Position numbers and translations under genes: made by a program. From the NCBI GenBank assembly GCA_019802505.1, contig JAFMOC010000092.1, positions 492,001 to 556,000 on the forward strand: a stretch of DNA of 64,000 nucleotides, given 5' to 3'. This stretch comes from Corydoras sp. C115 (taxonomy: Eukaryota; Chordata; Actinopteri; Siluriformes; Callichthyidae). A model generated the notes under the pieces. The model saw only the letters and a list, made by a program, of their open reading frames with translations. It did not search any database and was not told the origin of the DNA. This document shows positions 1 to 11,946 of the stretch, one piece after another (position 1 is the stretch's first letter; each line of letters begins with the position of its first letter).

Positions 1-1
1 A

Positions 2-1075
2 TGTAAACAAACACAGTGCATCTACGATGGACCTGGAACATCTGTTCCCATCGTTATTAAGGTAAAAACATCAAAAGTGTCCTTTAATTTGTGTATTCTC
101 ACACACACACTGCTTAATCATAACACCTCTCACCATGTTCCTCAGGTTGGAGAAACCTGGGTCCCCCCACACGACTCCTGCTCATCATATAACTGCACTA
201 TAGTCAACAATGCATACGTCGTGGTGAAAAACGCCGTCTCATGTCCTCCGTTCAATCCGGACAACTGCAAATCTGTAAGTGATTTGGAAATTCCTGTATT
301 AAACTGATCGTGTGTGTTTTGTCACATGCATCTTTAATTTACTTTCTGTATTTCTGTTTTCTCTAAAGGGCATTATTACAGATGATGGCTGCTGCAAGAT
401 TTGTAAGATCACAAAATTAATTCTTAGTAATGAATACTTAGTTACATTTGTCATATTAATTTTATCATTTGATCATATTAATAAAGTCCCTCTGAAATGT
501 ATTGCCTCAACCATGAATCACATTCCTAAGAAGGGAGTGGGAGTAACTGATTTTATTTGCAAATGTATTATTCCTTATTAAGTAGTACCAATGTCGCTGA
601 TTTGCAGGTAAGACAAGGGATTGCAGTTTGTACACTAACCACACCATCCTGAAAGCTAACAACTGTGAAACTGCGTATCCTGTGGAAATAGCATTCTGCT
701 CTGGTTCCTGTAACACAGAATCCATGTGAGTGTGCTCACATACACACCCGTAAACGCGCAGTCACGCATACAAACACAAAAGCATGCACTCATTTTAATG
801 GTCCTCAAAAAATCCTAGTTTAGGAAATTAGCAGGTAAATAAGCTGAGACTTGACACAAAAAATGAAATTCATTTACATACAAAAACCTTCTTTTTGCAG
901 ATATTCAATGGAGGCCAACCTCATGATGCACTCGTGCTCCTGCTGTCAGGAGATGAAAACCAGGCAAAGGGAGGTGGAGATGAAGTGCGCCGACCACAGC
1001 ACTATCAAACACTCCTACACCTACGTGGAAGAGTGCGGCTGCTATCATTCAGAGTGCAAAAACAAAAAGGACTGA
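2..1075 (+). CDS. Gel-forming mucin-like protein, C-terminal exons (partial, 5' end outside window)
   Basis: Five exons: <2-61, 146-274, 369-402, 608-725, 901-1075 (TGA), all with GT-AG introns and compatible phases. The first two encode a Cys-rich VWC-like segment (CIYDGPG, WVPPHDSCSSYNC). The last three encode a C-terminal cystine-knot (CTCK) domain that starts at DDGCCKICK, has the paired CSCC block near 945, and ends in the ECGCYHSEC signature. This order is that of MUC2/MUC5-type secreted mucins, where the knot makes disulfide-linked dimers in the ER; von Willebrand factor shares the fold. The large N-terminal VWD and PTS regions lie upstream of the window. The exact paralogue (muc2, muc5ac-like or other) cannot be decided from the tail, so no symbol is given. 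Confidence 0.85.
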
Positions 1076-1179
1076 TTCTAAACTCCGGCTATATTTTACA
1101 GTCAGGTTTTCAAATGTGACGTATAATTTGAAGTAACTCTATAGTCACGAAGAACGTCTCTAATGCACCAAACACTTTT

Positions 1180-1237
1180 AATAAATATGATTATGTGGGG
1201 CTTTGGGATAATGTACTATGTTTTGGTTTTTAATAAA
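1180..1237 (+). terminator. Polyadenylation signals of the mucin-like gene
   Basis: AATAAA occurs at 1180-1185 and again at 1232-1237, about 105 and 157 bases after the stop codon, in AT-rich 3' UTR. Confidence 0.6.
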
Positions 1238-1450
1238 CATGCATGTTTATTTTCTTTTATTTCTATTTCTCTGTATTACAATAATGATTAAATAAATACA
1301 TTTCCTGCAGCAACAATCTGTCTGTCTGTCCATAACAAAGAATTTGACTTTCACAAATACACAATATATGCTGAACTGCACATTTTAAATTTACAAATAT
1401 ATATTATTATTTAGGTATATTTTATGAATGCAACAATCTTATGAATAAGG

Positions 1451-1451
<1 letters not shown>

Positions 1452-1502
<51 letters not shown>
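1452..1502. repeat. (TG)n microsatellite
   Basis: About 25 GT/TG dinucleotides in the spacer between the mucin-like gene and gtf2h1. Confidence 0.95.
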
Positions 1503-1503
<1 letters not shown>

Positions 1504-1707
1504 CCCAATACAAATCCACATTCCCATGATAATTGACATATTTAATTTTTAGAAACCTGTATAGGTTTATGTACTTTTTACAACTCCAAAGAAGTGGCTC
1601 AAGATGTTTCACCACATCTACATGATTTGAGGAGCACACCAGTTATTGGTAGAGAGAGTTGTTAGTGCCATTGTGCACAGATAAAACTAATATATGGTAG
1701 CTGGGGT

Positions 1708-1925
1708 AGCTGGGGAGTGGTAGCTCAGTGGTCAGGGCGTTGGGCTATCAATCTGAAGGTTGGCGGTTCAAATCCCAGGTCCCCTGAAGTTACCAATGTG
1801 GGTTCTTGAGCAAGACCCTTAACCCTCATTGCTCCAGGGATGTGGTTTAACCCTGTTCTCACCTTGTGAGTCGCTTTTGATAAAAGTGTCTGCTAAATGA
1901 CCAAAAGTAAGTAAAGTAAAGTAAG
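1708..1925 (+). repeat. SINE-B, tRNA-derived SINE with LINE-like tail
   Basis: The head has pol III boxes: A box TAGCTCAGTGG and B box GGTTCAAATCC. The body carries the GAGCAAGACCCTTAACCC block, and the tail is AGTCGCTTTTGATAAAAGTG. That tail resembles the 3' ends shared by fish SINEs and L2/RSg-1-type LINEs. Other copies are at 13361, 50273, 50856 and 51447. Confidence 0.8.
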
Positions 1926-1954
1926 TAAATATATAGGTTACATGAACATAAAAA

Positions 1955-2200
1955 AAGACCAGGTAGGTATCCGTACCAATCCATCACTTGGCATACACTC
2001 ACACAAAAACATACACATAATATATGGGGGAATTTAGATGGGGCATTTTAGAGCAGCCAATACACCTTTAATCCATGTTTTTAGACCGTGAGAGGAAACC
2101 AGAGAACCTAGATGAAACCCATGTGGACACAGAAAGAACACGGAAGTTCCACCCAGATCGGGATTTAAACCTAAATCGGCTGAGAGAGGGACATGCTGAC
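1955..2200 (-). repeat. SINE-A, old diverged copy
   Basis: Recognisable from CCATGTTTTTAGACCGTGAG and AAGTTCCACCCAGATCGGGA. It is far more diverged than most copies here. Confidence 0.6.
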
Positions 2201-2369
2201 CACTTCACACTGTATGTGGTACTGTGTATGAAATTGTGGTTAATTACAGATGTAATGAGTTTTTTCAAAGCTATGGTACACTATATGTCCTACTTAATCA
2301 TAAGAATGACTAATTTCATACTTGCAATTCTGTAAATGAATTGTTTTTACTTATTCTTGTTTTTTCGTG

Positions 2370-2650
2370 GGCAGCACGGTGGCTTAGTGGTTAGCACGTT
2401 CACCTCTCAGTGCTGGGGATCCAGGTTTGAATCCCGATCTGGGTGGAGTTTCCATGTTCTCCCCGTGGGTTTCCTCTGGGTTCTCTGGTTTCCTCCCACA
2501 CTACAAATTGGATTCATTGGAATGCTCTAAATTGCCCCTATATATTGTGTGTGTGAGTGAGTGTGCACAGCGATAGATTGGCACTCCCTTCGCCCGCGAA
2601 CCTAATGGAGGATCAGACAGAATGGAGGATCAGACAGAAGATGATGAATG
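2370..2650 (+). repeat. SINE-A (DANA/Mermaid-like), diverged
   Basis: Head with A box TGGCTTAGTGG and B-box-like GGTTTGAATCC, then the family core (CATGTTCTCCCCGTG, TTTCCTCCCACA). The 3' part is degraded. Confidence 0.75.
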
Positions 2651-2689
2651 AATGTTTTTTTATTAACTTGGTATCAGCAGGTGACACCG

Positions 2690-2940
2690 CACGGTTCTAT
2701 CGTTCAGCCATTTTCGAGACTTTTATTTTGAAGTCATCGGCGGCCTCAGTGACTTCAGGCGCTTGCTCGTTTAACGGAGATGGAGAGGGCGGAGAGCGCA
2801 GGCGCGGAGTCGTTCCGTTTCCTTACAGATTGTGAATAACAGAGTTAAAGAGTGAGGTTCGTTTTCCGTTCGACTGAAAACACAAAGCCGTGAACAAGAG
2901 CGAGGAACCGCGGGAGGGAACGCTGGAGCTGCGGGTCAGT
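2690..2940 (+). promoter_or_regulatory. gtf2h1: Probable gtf2h1 promoter and untranslated first exon
   Basis: A GC- and CpG-rich block (2750-2935) stands out from AT-rich flanks and has no TATA box, as expected for a housekeeping gene. A usable donor (GCGG then GTCAGT, about 2934) would join an untranslated exon to the ATG exon at 5335. The start site itself is not visible. Confidence 0.55.
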
Positions 2941-2989
2941 CTGTTACCGGCACCCTGTTAGCCGCTCTGCTAACTCAACACCGGCTCCT

Positions 2990-3530
2990 GACACCGAGAA
3001 CACACAGAACACAGAACAGCACAGAGAACACAAAACACACAGAACACAGAACAGCACAGCACAGAGAACAGCACAGCACAGAGAACACAAAACAGCACAG
3101 CACAGAGAACACAAAACAGCACAGCACAGAGAACACAAAACACAGAGAACAGCACAGAGAACACAAAACACAGAGAACAGCACAGCACAGAAAACACACA
3201 GAACAGCACAGGTTAAACCCGTACAGACCGGGAGAACAGCACAGAGAACAGCACAGAAAACACACAGAACAGCACAGGTTAAACCCGTACAGACCGGGAG
3301 AACAGCACAGAGAACAGCACAGCACAGAGCACACAGAACAGCACAGAGAATACAAAACACACAGAACAGCACAGGTTAAACCCGTACAGACCGGGAGAAC
3401 AGCACAGAGAACAGCAGAGCACAAGTTAAACCTGGACAGACAGACAGACAGACAGACTGACAGAACAGCACAGTTTAGATCCGTAAAGACAGATAGAACA
3501 GCACATAGATTAAACCTGTACAGACAAGAA
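2990..3530. repeat. Minisatellite, part 1 (ACAGAACAGCACAGAGA-type)
   Basis: Irregular tandem array of short CACAGAACA / GCACAGAGAACA words with one strand almost free of T. Longer words containing GGTTAAACCCGTACAGACC recur near 3209, 3276 and 3371. It grades into the second array. The long reading frames on the minus strand here are a by-product of the repeat. Confidence 0.9.
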
Positions 3531-5162
3531 AACAGCAGAATTTAAACCCGTTCAGACAAAACAGAGTTTAAACCCGTTCAGACAAAACAGAGTTTAAACC
3601 CATACAGAAAGAGAGAACAGAATTTAAACCCGTTCAGACAGACAGAACAGAGTTTAAACCCGTTCAGACAGACAGAACAGTTTAAACCCGTTCAGACAAA
3701 ACAGAGTTTAAACCCGTTCAGACAGACATAGCAGAGTTTAAACCCGTTCAGACAGACAGAACAGAGTTTAAACCCGTTCAGACAGACAGAACAGTTTAAA
3801 CCCGTTCAGACAAAACAGAGTTTAAACCCGTTCAGACAGACAGAGCAGAGTTTAAACCCATTCAGACAGAGAGAACAGAGTTTAAACCCGTTCAGACAGA
3901 GAGAACAGAGTTTAAACCCGTTCAGACAGACAGAACAGAGTTTAAACCCGTTCAGACAGACAGAACAGAGTTTAAACCCATTCAGACAAAACAGTGTTTA
4001 AACCCATACAGACAGACAGAACAGAGTTTAAACCCATACCGACAGACAAAACAGAGTTTAAACCCATACAGAAAGAGAGAACAGAATTTAAACCCGTTCA
4101 GACAGACAGAACAGAGTTTAAACCCGTTCAGACAGACAGAACAGTTTAAACCCGTTCAGACAAAACAGAGTTTAAACCCGTTCAGACAGACATAGCAGAG
4201 TTTAAACCCGTTCAGACAGACAGAACAGAGTTTAAACCCGTTCAGACAGACAGAACAGTTTAAACCCGTTCAGACAAAACAGAGTTTAAACCCGTTCAGA
4301 CAGACAGAGCAGAGTTTAAACCCATTCAGACAGAGAGAACAGAGTTTAAACCCGTTCAGACAGAGAGAACAGAGTTTAAACCCGTTCAGACAGACAGAAC
4401 AGAGTTTAAACCCGTTCAGACAGACAGAACAGAGTTTAAACCCATTCAGACAAAACAGTGTTTAAACCCATACAGACAGACAGAACAGAGTTTAAACCCA
4501 TACCGACAGACAGAACAGTTTAAACCCATACAGACAGACAGAACAGAGTTTAAACCCGTTCAGACAGACAGAACAGAGTTTAAACCCGTTCAGACAAAAC
4601 AGAGTTTAAACCCATACAGACAGACAGAACAGAGTTTAAACCCGTTCAGACAGAGAGAACAGAGTTTAAACCCGTTCAGACAGACAGAACAGAGTTTAAA
4701 CCCGTTCAGACAGACAGAACAGAGTTTAAACCCATACAGACAGACAGAACAGAGTTTAAACCCATACAGACAGACAGAACAGAGTTTAAACCCGTTCAGA
4801 CAAAACAGAGTTTAAACCCGTTCAGACAGAGAGAACAGAGTTTAAACCCGTTCAGACAGACAGAACAGAGTTTAAACCCGTTCAGACAGACAGAACAGAG
4901 TTTAAACCCGTTCAGACAGACAGAACAGAGTTTAAACCCGTTCAGACAAAACAGAACAGAGTTTAAACCCGTTCAGACAGACAGAACAGAGTTTAAACGG
5001 AGAGAACAGAGTTTAAACCCATACAGACAGACAGAACAGAGTTTAAACCCGTTCAGACAGACAGAGTTTAAACCCGTTCAGACAGACAGAACAGAGTTTA
5101 AACCCGTTCAGACAGACAGAACAGAGTTTAAACCCGTTCAGACAGACAGAGTTTAAACCCGG
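3530..5162. repeat. Minisatellite, part 2 (about 30-bp unit with GTTTAAAC)
   Basis: Dozens of head-to-tail units built from AGAGTTTAAACCC + GTTCAGACAGACAGAAC, with shorter variants lacking one CAGA or ending CAAAAC. Marker variants (TAGCAGAG, CATACAGAAAGAGAG, CCGACAGAC) recur at a spacing of 464 bases between about 3600 and 4530, so part of the array is a higher-order duplication. It fills gtf2h1 intron 1. Confidence 0.95.
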
Positions 5163-5335
5163 TCCGTTCAGATTGGTTATTGAATTGTTATTAGATCAGA
5201 TTCAGACCTTGGTTTTGGATACAGTAATGGGGGTTTTCTGTGCCGGTGTTGTGTATCTGTCAGATAAAGTGACTTAATGTTCTTCTGTTTTACACTTCAT
5301 GTAAAAATGGGGCATGTTTATGTTGGACCCTCAGC

Positions 5336-8300
5336 ATGGCAGCCCTGTCGGAGGAGGTCCTGCTGGTGGTGAAAAAGGTCCGGCAGAAGAAACAGGATGG
5401 AACTCTTTACCTGATGACCGAGCGCATAGCCTGGGGCCCGGAGGGAAAAGACCGCTTCACCGTCAGCCATCCGTACGCCGACATTCGCTGTGAGTGGCTC
5501 GTTTCCTGTAATGTGCAGAATCAACTGTATCGTGTTCCTGCTGCGAGGAACTTATATTTCCACGTGGACTGACAGGTCAGAAGATCAGTCCAGATGGCAA
5601 AGCGAAGATCCAGCTTCAGTTGGTGCTGCACGCAGGAGAGAGCACCACCTTCCATTTTGCTAATGAAAGCACAGCCCTGAAGGACCGTGAGGCTGCCAAA
5701 GACCTTCTGCAACAGCTCCTGCCCAAGTTTAAAAAGAAAGCCAACAAGGAGCTAGAGGAGAAAAATCGGTGAGTGTGCTCAATCCGTTTGAGTTTAGGGG
5801 CTCGTTTGGACCTGGACCTGGACCTGTCTGACCTGCTTAGCTCCGTAGTTAATAAATAAATATCAGATAAATATCTGACACGTTACAAAATGTAGTCTGA
5901 CTTTTTGGTTTATAGGATTATAATTCCTTTCGGCGGCACGGTGGCTTAGTGGTTTAGCATGTTCTCCTCTTAGCGCTAGGGATTCCCGGTTCGAATCCCC
6001 ATCTGGGTGGAGTTTTCATGTTCTCCCCGTGTCCGTGTGGGTTTCCTCCGGGTTCTCCGGTTTCCTCCCACAGTCCAAAAACATGGATCAAGTCAATTGA
6101 GTTCTCCAAATTGCCCCATATAGAGTGTGTCTGTGTGAGTGAGTGTGTGCCCAGCGATAGGTTGGCGCCCTGTCCTGGGTGTGTCTGCCCAGCGCCCGAA
6201 ACGTTCCCCCCCCCCCCCCCCCTGCGACCCTAATAGAGGACAAAGCGGAAGATAATGGATGAATGAATAAATCCCTTTCATGTAGATCAGGGACGGCTCT
6301 TTGTCTCACCTTGACTCTTATAGGATGCTGCAGGAAGATCCGGTCCTGTTCCAGCTCTACAAGGATTTGGTAGTGAGTCAGGTTATCAGTGCAGAGGAAT
6401 TCTGGGCCAATCGGTTAAAACTGACGGCGGTGGATAATACCCTTCCCAACAACAACAAGCAGGAAGTGGGAATATCAGCGGCCTTCCTGGTAGGCCTAAA
6501 CATGCATCTCGATATTTATTTTAGAATAGCTTGTGAGATTCTGTGTTCTAATGAAGGCTTGCTGCCGTTTCAGGCCGACATTAGACCACAGACTGATGGC
6601 TGTAACGGCCTGAGATACAACCTGACCTCTGACATCATCGAATCGATTTTCAGAACGTATCCTGCAGGTAAGAAATTCATTCATTCGTTATCTTCGGCTT
6701 TATCCTATATTAGGGTCGCGGGGGGGGGCGGTTCCCCATGCCCATCCAGGGGAACGTCTCGGGCGCTGGGCAGATACACCAGGACAGGGCGCCAATCTAT
6801 CGCTGGGCACACACTCACTCACACAGACACGCTCTATATGGGGCAAATTGTAGAACTCAATTGACTTCATCCATGTTTTTGGACTGTGGGAGGAAACCGG
6901 AGAAGCCGGAGGAAACCCACACGGACACGGGGAGAACATGGAAACTCCACCCAGATGGGGAGTCGAACCGGGAATCCCTAGTGCTGAGAGGAGAACGTGC
7001 TAAGCACTAAGCCACCGTGCCGCCGTAAGAAATTCAGCCTATTAAATAAATGCTGTCATGATTTTGGGTTGAATTCTGTATACATTTATTTCAGCATGGA
7101 TTTAAAAAAAACAAAACATTTTAAACTTGTGAAAAAAAATCAACTTTTAACCTGAAAAATCAACCTTTAAAACACGGCACTTTTTATTTTTTCTCTGCAG
7201 TGAAACAAAAGTATGCTGAAAACGTGCCTCACAGCATGACGGAAAAAGACTTCTGGACACGCTTCTTCCAGTCCCACTACTTCCACAGAGATCGCATCAA
7301 CACAGGACAGCAGGACATCTTCTCTGAGTGTGCCAAACAGGATGAGAAAGGTAACGATGCTGAAATGATGTGTTGTGAGCAGTGTTTTTAAAATTAGTCT
7401 GTCAACCTACTTTCACTTATTCCAGTTACCGTATTTTCCGGAGGCGCACCTAAAAGCCTAAAATTTTCCCAGAAATCGGACGTGTGCCTTATAATCCGGT
7501 GCGCCTTATACGTGTACTGAGTTCCAAAATCTATAAAAGTATTGTTGTGCGACCGAAAATTAATGCGGAGCTTGCCGTCATTCCGGGAGGATTAAATAAA
7601 GAACTCCGACCGCTGGACATTGGTGTAAACGGGGCGTTTAAAGTAAAGTTGCGGGCGGCGTGGGAGCGATGGATGATAGACGGCGAACACACGTTTACTA
7701 AAACTCGGGAGGCGGCGGCGGGCGAGTTACGCCACCGTCTGTGAATGGATTGTGGATGCCTGGGCTGAGGTTTCTGCTGTGACCGTCGTCCGAGCTTTCA
7801 CGAAAGCCGGTATCGTTGCTGAACGGCCGCCTGGAGAAGAGACGGACTCGGATATTGATGAGAGGGAACCCGGAGTGCTCGATAAAGAAACAGCTTTTTA
7901 ATTCAGACACAGAAGACGAGGACTTTGATGGATTTGTGGGAGAAGAGAGATTAAAATAATGTGTGTTTTATCAAGTAGTAAAATAAACTTCAATTATAAA
8001 TCACTGTTTTGCATCCTTTACTTTTCTTGTAGATCGTATGTTTTAGCGAGTGCCTTATAATACGGAGCCGTACAGAATAAGTACCGTACAGAAATAGAGT
8101 CCGTAATTGAGACTGCGCCTTATAGTACGGTGCACCTTATGGTCCGGAAAATACGGTATGTTCTCAAGTACCATGTTCTATACCACATTGTAATTTATTG
8201 TAGAAATGCATCATAAAATTTCTATATTGGATCAGAACCAAGACACAACTGTAAGGACTAAAGGAAAGTCTACAGAACATTAAATATGTATTGTAAAATT

Positions 8301-11126
8301 GTTTTCATGCTTTTTTTATGGACAGGTTTGAAGTCAATGGTGGTTCAGGGTGTGAAGAATCCCATGGTGGATCTGCAGTCGCTTGAGGATAAGTCAGTAG
8401 ATGAGGTACTGCTGAAGCTTTTCCACGTTGTGTTAATGTGTTTTTTAAGCCTGTTACGGTCGTTCGTGCTGATCTTTTATAAATGACGGCAGAGGAAACC
8501 TAAAGGTGACCTTCCTCACGAAAACCATCAACATGTTAGTCTGTGGATCAAAATCATAGCAATCTGGCTCTCATTCCGTAGGGTTACGGCTCTGTTCCTT
8601 CCACATCCAACTCCAACAAAACGATCAAGGAAAATAGCAACTCTGCCATCATTAAACGCTTCAACCATCACAGCGCCATGGTGCTGGCAGCTGGCCTACG
8701 CAAAGGGTGAGTTTGGATGTTTGAGCTTCTTACCTGTGCACATAGAACTGCAGTTTAAAGTGTATTTATGTACAAGACTATTTTAAAGAATTAAAGACCG
8801 TTTACTGTTTCAGTTCTGCTTATTACATTCTAAATGATATTATATGGCCAGGTAGATCCAAATGATTATGGCATGAACCTGCTAGATGTCCTGAGATAAT
8901 AAGGCTGTCTCCTTGATGTTGATGTGTTTATGAAATTAGAAATGCATGACTGTTAACAGTTAATCAGATGAACAAACTTTATCTCAAACACGGATGTGTT
9001 AATCTCACTTTGTGTAAAGTCTGACCAGTGTGTGGACGCAAAGTTGAACAATCAGACCTGTCTAAAAATACTTGAGGAAGCAATAATATGCTCTTTTAGA
9101 CGTACTTCCACTATTTTTTGTGCTCTTATCATAGGAACTGAACACAATCATAGCTCATAGAAAAACCATTATAAGGAACTTATAATATGTACTTATAAGG
9201 AATAATATAAGAATAATATATATTCTTAATTCTGTAATAACTCTCTACAAAATGAAGTCCCACAATCAATAACTGAAAGTGTGTGTGTGTGTGTGTGTGT
9301 ACTCAGTGATGCGGCTGTGGACCAGACCAATGAGACGAATGATGGGAATTCAAGAGATTCAGATGTTTTTCAGCCTCCATATAAAAAGGTCAGCGATAAA
9401 GCAGCACTTTTTTAATTGTACAGAATGATGCATGTTTATTTTATTTTATTTTATTTTATTTTGTATTTCTAGGTGAAACTGCAAGAAGCGATCGAGTATG
9501 AGGATTTAGAGAAGCAGTCGGGACCTAAAACAATTGCTTTAAACTTAAAGAAATCTGATCGGTATGATTAAACAGTTATTACATATACATACAGAACAGG
9601 TATCATTTGGGTGGTGGATTGTTTACTGTCAGTTCTGCAGTGACACTGATGCAGTGAGGGGGTTTTGGTGCAACAGTGCTATATATTAAATTATCCAGCA
9701 GCACTGCTTTGTCTGATCCATGTTCTCAGTTTGATTTTATTAAAAGGAAAGCGTTCTTTTCTCTCATTGATTCTTTGATATCAACACAAGCTTCATTTAC
9801 AAAGTCAGAACTGAGCACCTCCACTGGAACTTTCATTTTCAGGTACTCTCACGGTCCAATTCCTCTGCAGTCCCATCACTATTCTACAAGCCAGGATATC
9901 ATTAACTCCATCAACTTCATCAGAGACGAGATGAAGTGTTACAAGCCCTGTCTGACTCAGGTACCCACCTTACCCACTGTTATTAGCTGGTGTTCCCTTC
10001 CTGTTCCCTTTTTAAAGATTTGAGATCTCTATATAATTTTGACTGGGCATTCTTATAAATGCAGGCTACTTGTGCTGGACACTTGGGTGTGATTAATGTT
10101 ATCGAAAGTGTCTGACGACATGAAACGGATCTCATAAGAACTGTATCAACACAAGAAAATGCCTGCAGCTCATTATTTGCTTGTGGGCAAAGTTGCACAT
10201 TTTTGTTTTTTAATAGTTACAAAAAGACTTTTACTCTAAGACTAATGTCACTATTCAGACGTTATTTATTTCATGGGTTTTGCAGCCCCTCAGATCATGT
10301 TATTGATCGAAGTTAACTGAATTTATAAATACAGTTCTAAAGTGATTGGGTGTGTTCTGATTTTTCAGGCTAAGTTCGTGTGTTCTTTATGTTTGTGGAT
10401 AGACACCAGCTCTGAATGTCAGTCATGAACTGTAAATCCTGGAGCAAAGCTTTCTGTTGCCTGAATTTGTTGTTTTTGATTTAGTTTGTTTACAAACAGC
10501 TAAATCTCATTGTTATTAAAGGTGATGTCCAGCAGTGCAGCTAGTTCAGCCATCACAGCTCTGTCTCCTGGTGGAGTATTAATGCAAGCTGGAACTCAAC
10601 ACACCATCAACCGTGAGTTATATACATGCAGATTTCTGCTATTATGTATGTGTGTGTTTGTACTGTGCAGACACTGCATGTGTGAGTGTGTACAATGGAA
10701 CATTTCCGTATAGCTACAGGAGCTTTTTTAAAAAAAGTTTTTTGGAAATTGCAACTATTACAGCTTCCTCACTTCTGGGGCAAACATAGGTCATTTTCTA
10801 AAAGTATATCAGCCTGTTATAGTAATGATCCTGGACCCTATATAAGGTCTTTCATTTTTTCAGCTACACCATTAAATCACATGATGTAACAGATTGCAGT
10901 GTTTGTTATTGAAGGTGCATTAACTGCAGCCTGCGTTCTCTTTTTTACTTGTACGTGTGCATACAGAGTTGGTACCTGCTGAAATACAGAGTGAACTGAA
11001 GCACTTGTACACTGCTGTGGGGGAGCTGCTACGACATTTTTGGTCCTGTTTTCCCGTCAACACACCTTTTCTGGAAGAGAAGGTACAGATGTGTATATTG
11101 GTTTTGCTAAATTAAAATTATTTTTT

Positions 11127-11186
<60 letters not shown>

Positions 11187-11866
11187 TTCTTTTCTAACAG
11201 GTGATGAAAATGCAGTCCAATCTGGAGAGATTCCAGTCAACCAAGCTCCACCCATTCCAAGAGAAGATCCAACGGCAGTACTTAAGCTCTAATGTAAGAC
11301 TGCCATCTTTTAGAGAAAGAAAACATGCAAGTCATTCAGATTGAAGATGTTTCTACCTAATTTTGGAAATGTTATAACACAGATTTGATCTGTGTCAATG
11401 ATCACTGTCGTTGTAACTGCCCAATGAGAGTGTGCAATATCAATTTCTCTCTTTCTGTCGAACTATCATCCTTTATTTCACCCTCTCTCTCTCTCTCTCT
11501 ATTTTTCACTTTCTCTCTCTCTCTGTTCAAATGATGACAAAATGGCAAGATGACCCAACTGCTCAGCTTTATTCTGATCTCTGTACCTTGCAGCGCATTG
11601 CGTTTTTAAACGGAATACAGAGCAGGTCTGTAGTTCTGATGGTTTCAGGTTTCAAATATCCGAGCATTCTGCAATGATGATGATGATGCATCTTCTGAAA
11701 TCTCATCCCATGACTGATGAGATGATGACTAAGCTTCCTAATGTACTTTCATTCAGGGTTATAATCCTTTTTTTCCTTTGTCAGGTACTGTTTATGTTCT
11801 GAGTTTATTTTGCCATTGCAGAAAAAGCTAAAACTTGGGCTTAATTCTGAGTTTGCACCAAGTACC

Positions 11867-11946
<80 letters not shown>

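Noticed and set aside
2944..3424. Overlapping minus-strand reading frames of 79-149 codons rich in Cys, Leu and Val
   Set aside because: They are translations of the minisatellite. The same words repeat in all frames, and there is no start context, splice signal or domain.
3530..5162. CRISPR-like look of a regular repeat array
   Set aside because: Units are head to tail with no unique spacers, inside a vertebrate intron. It is a minisatellite.
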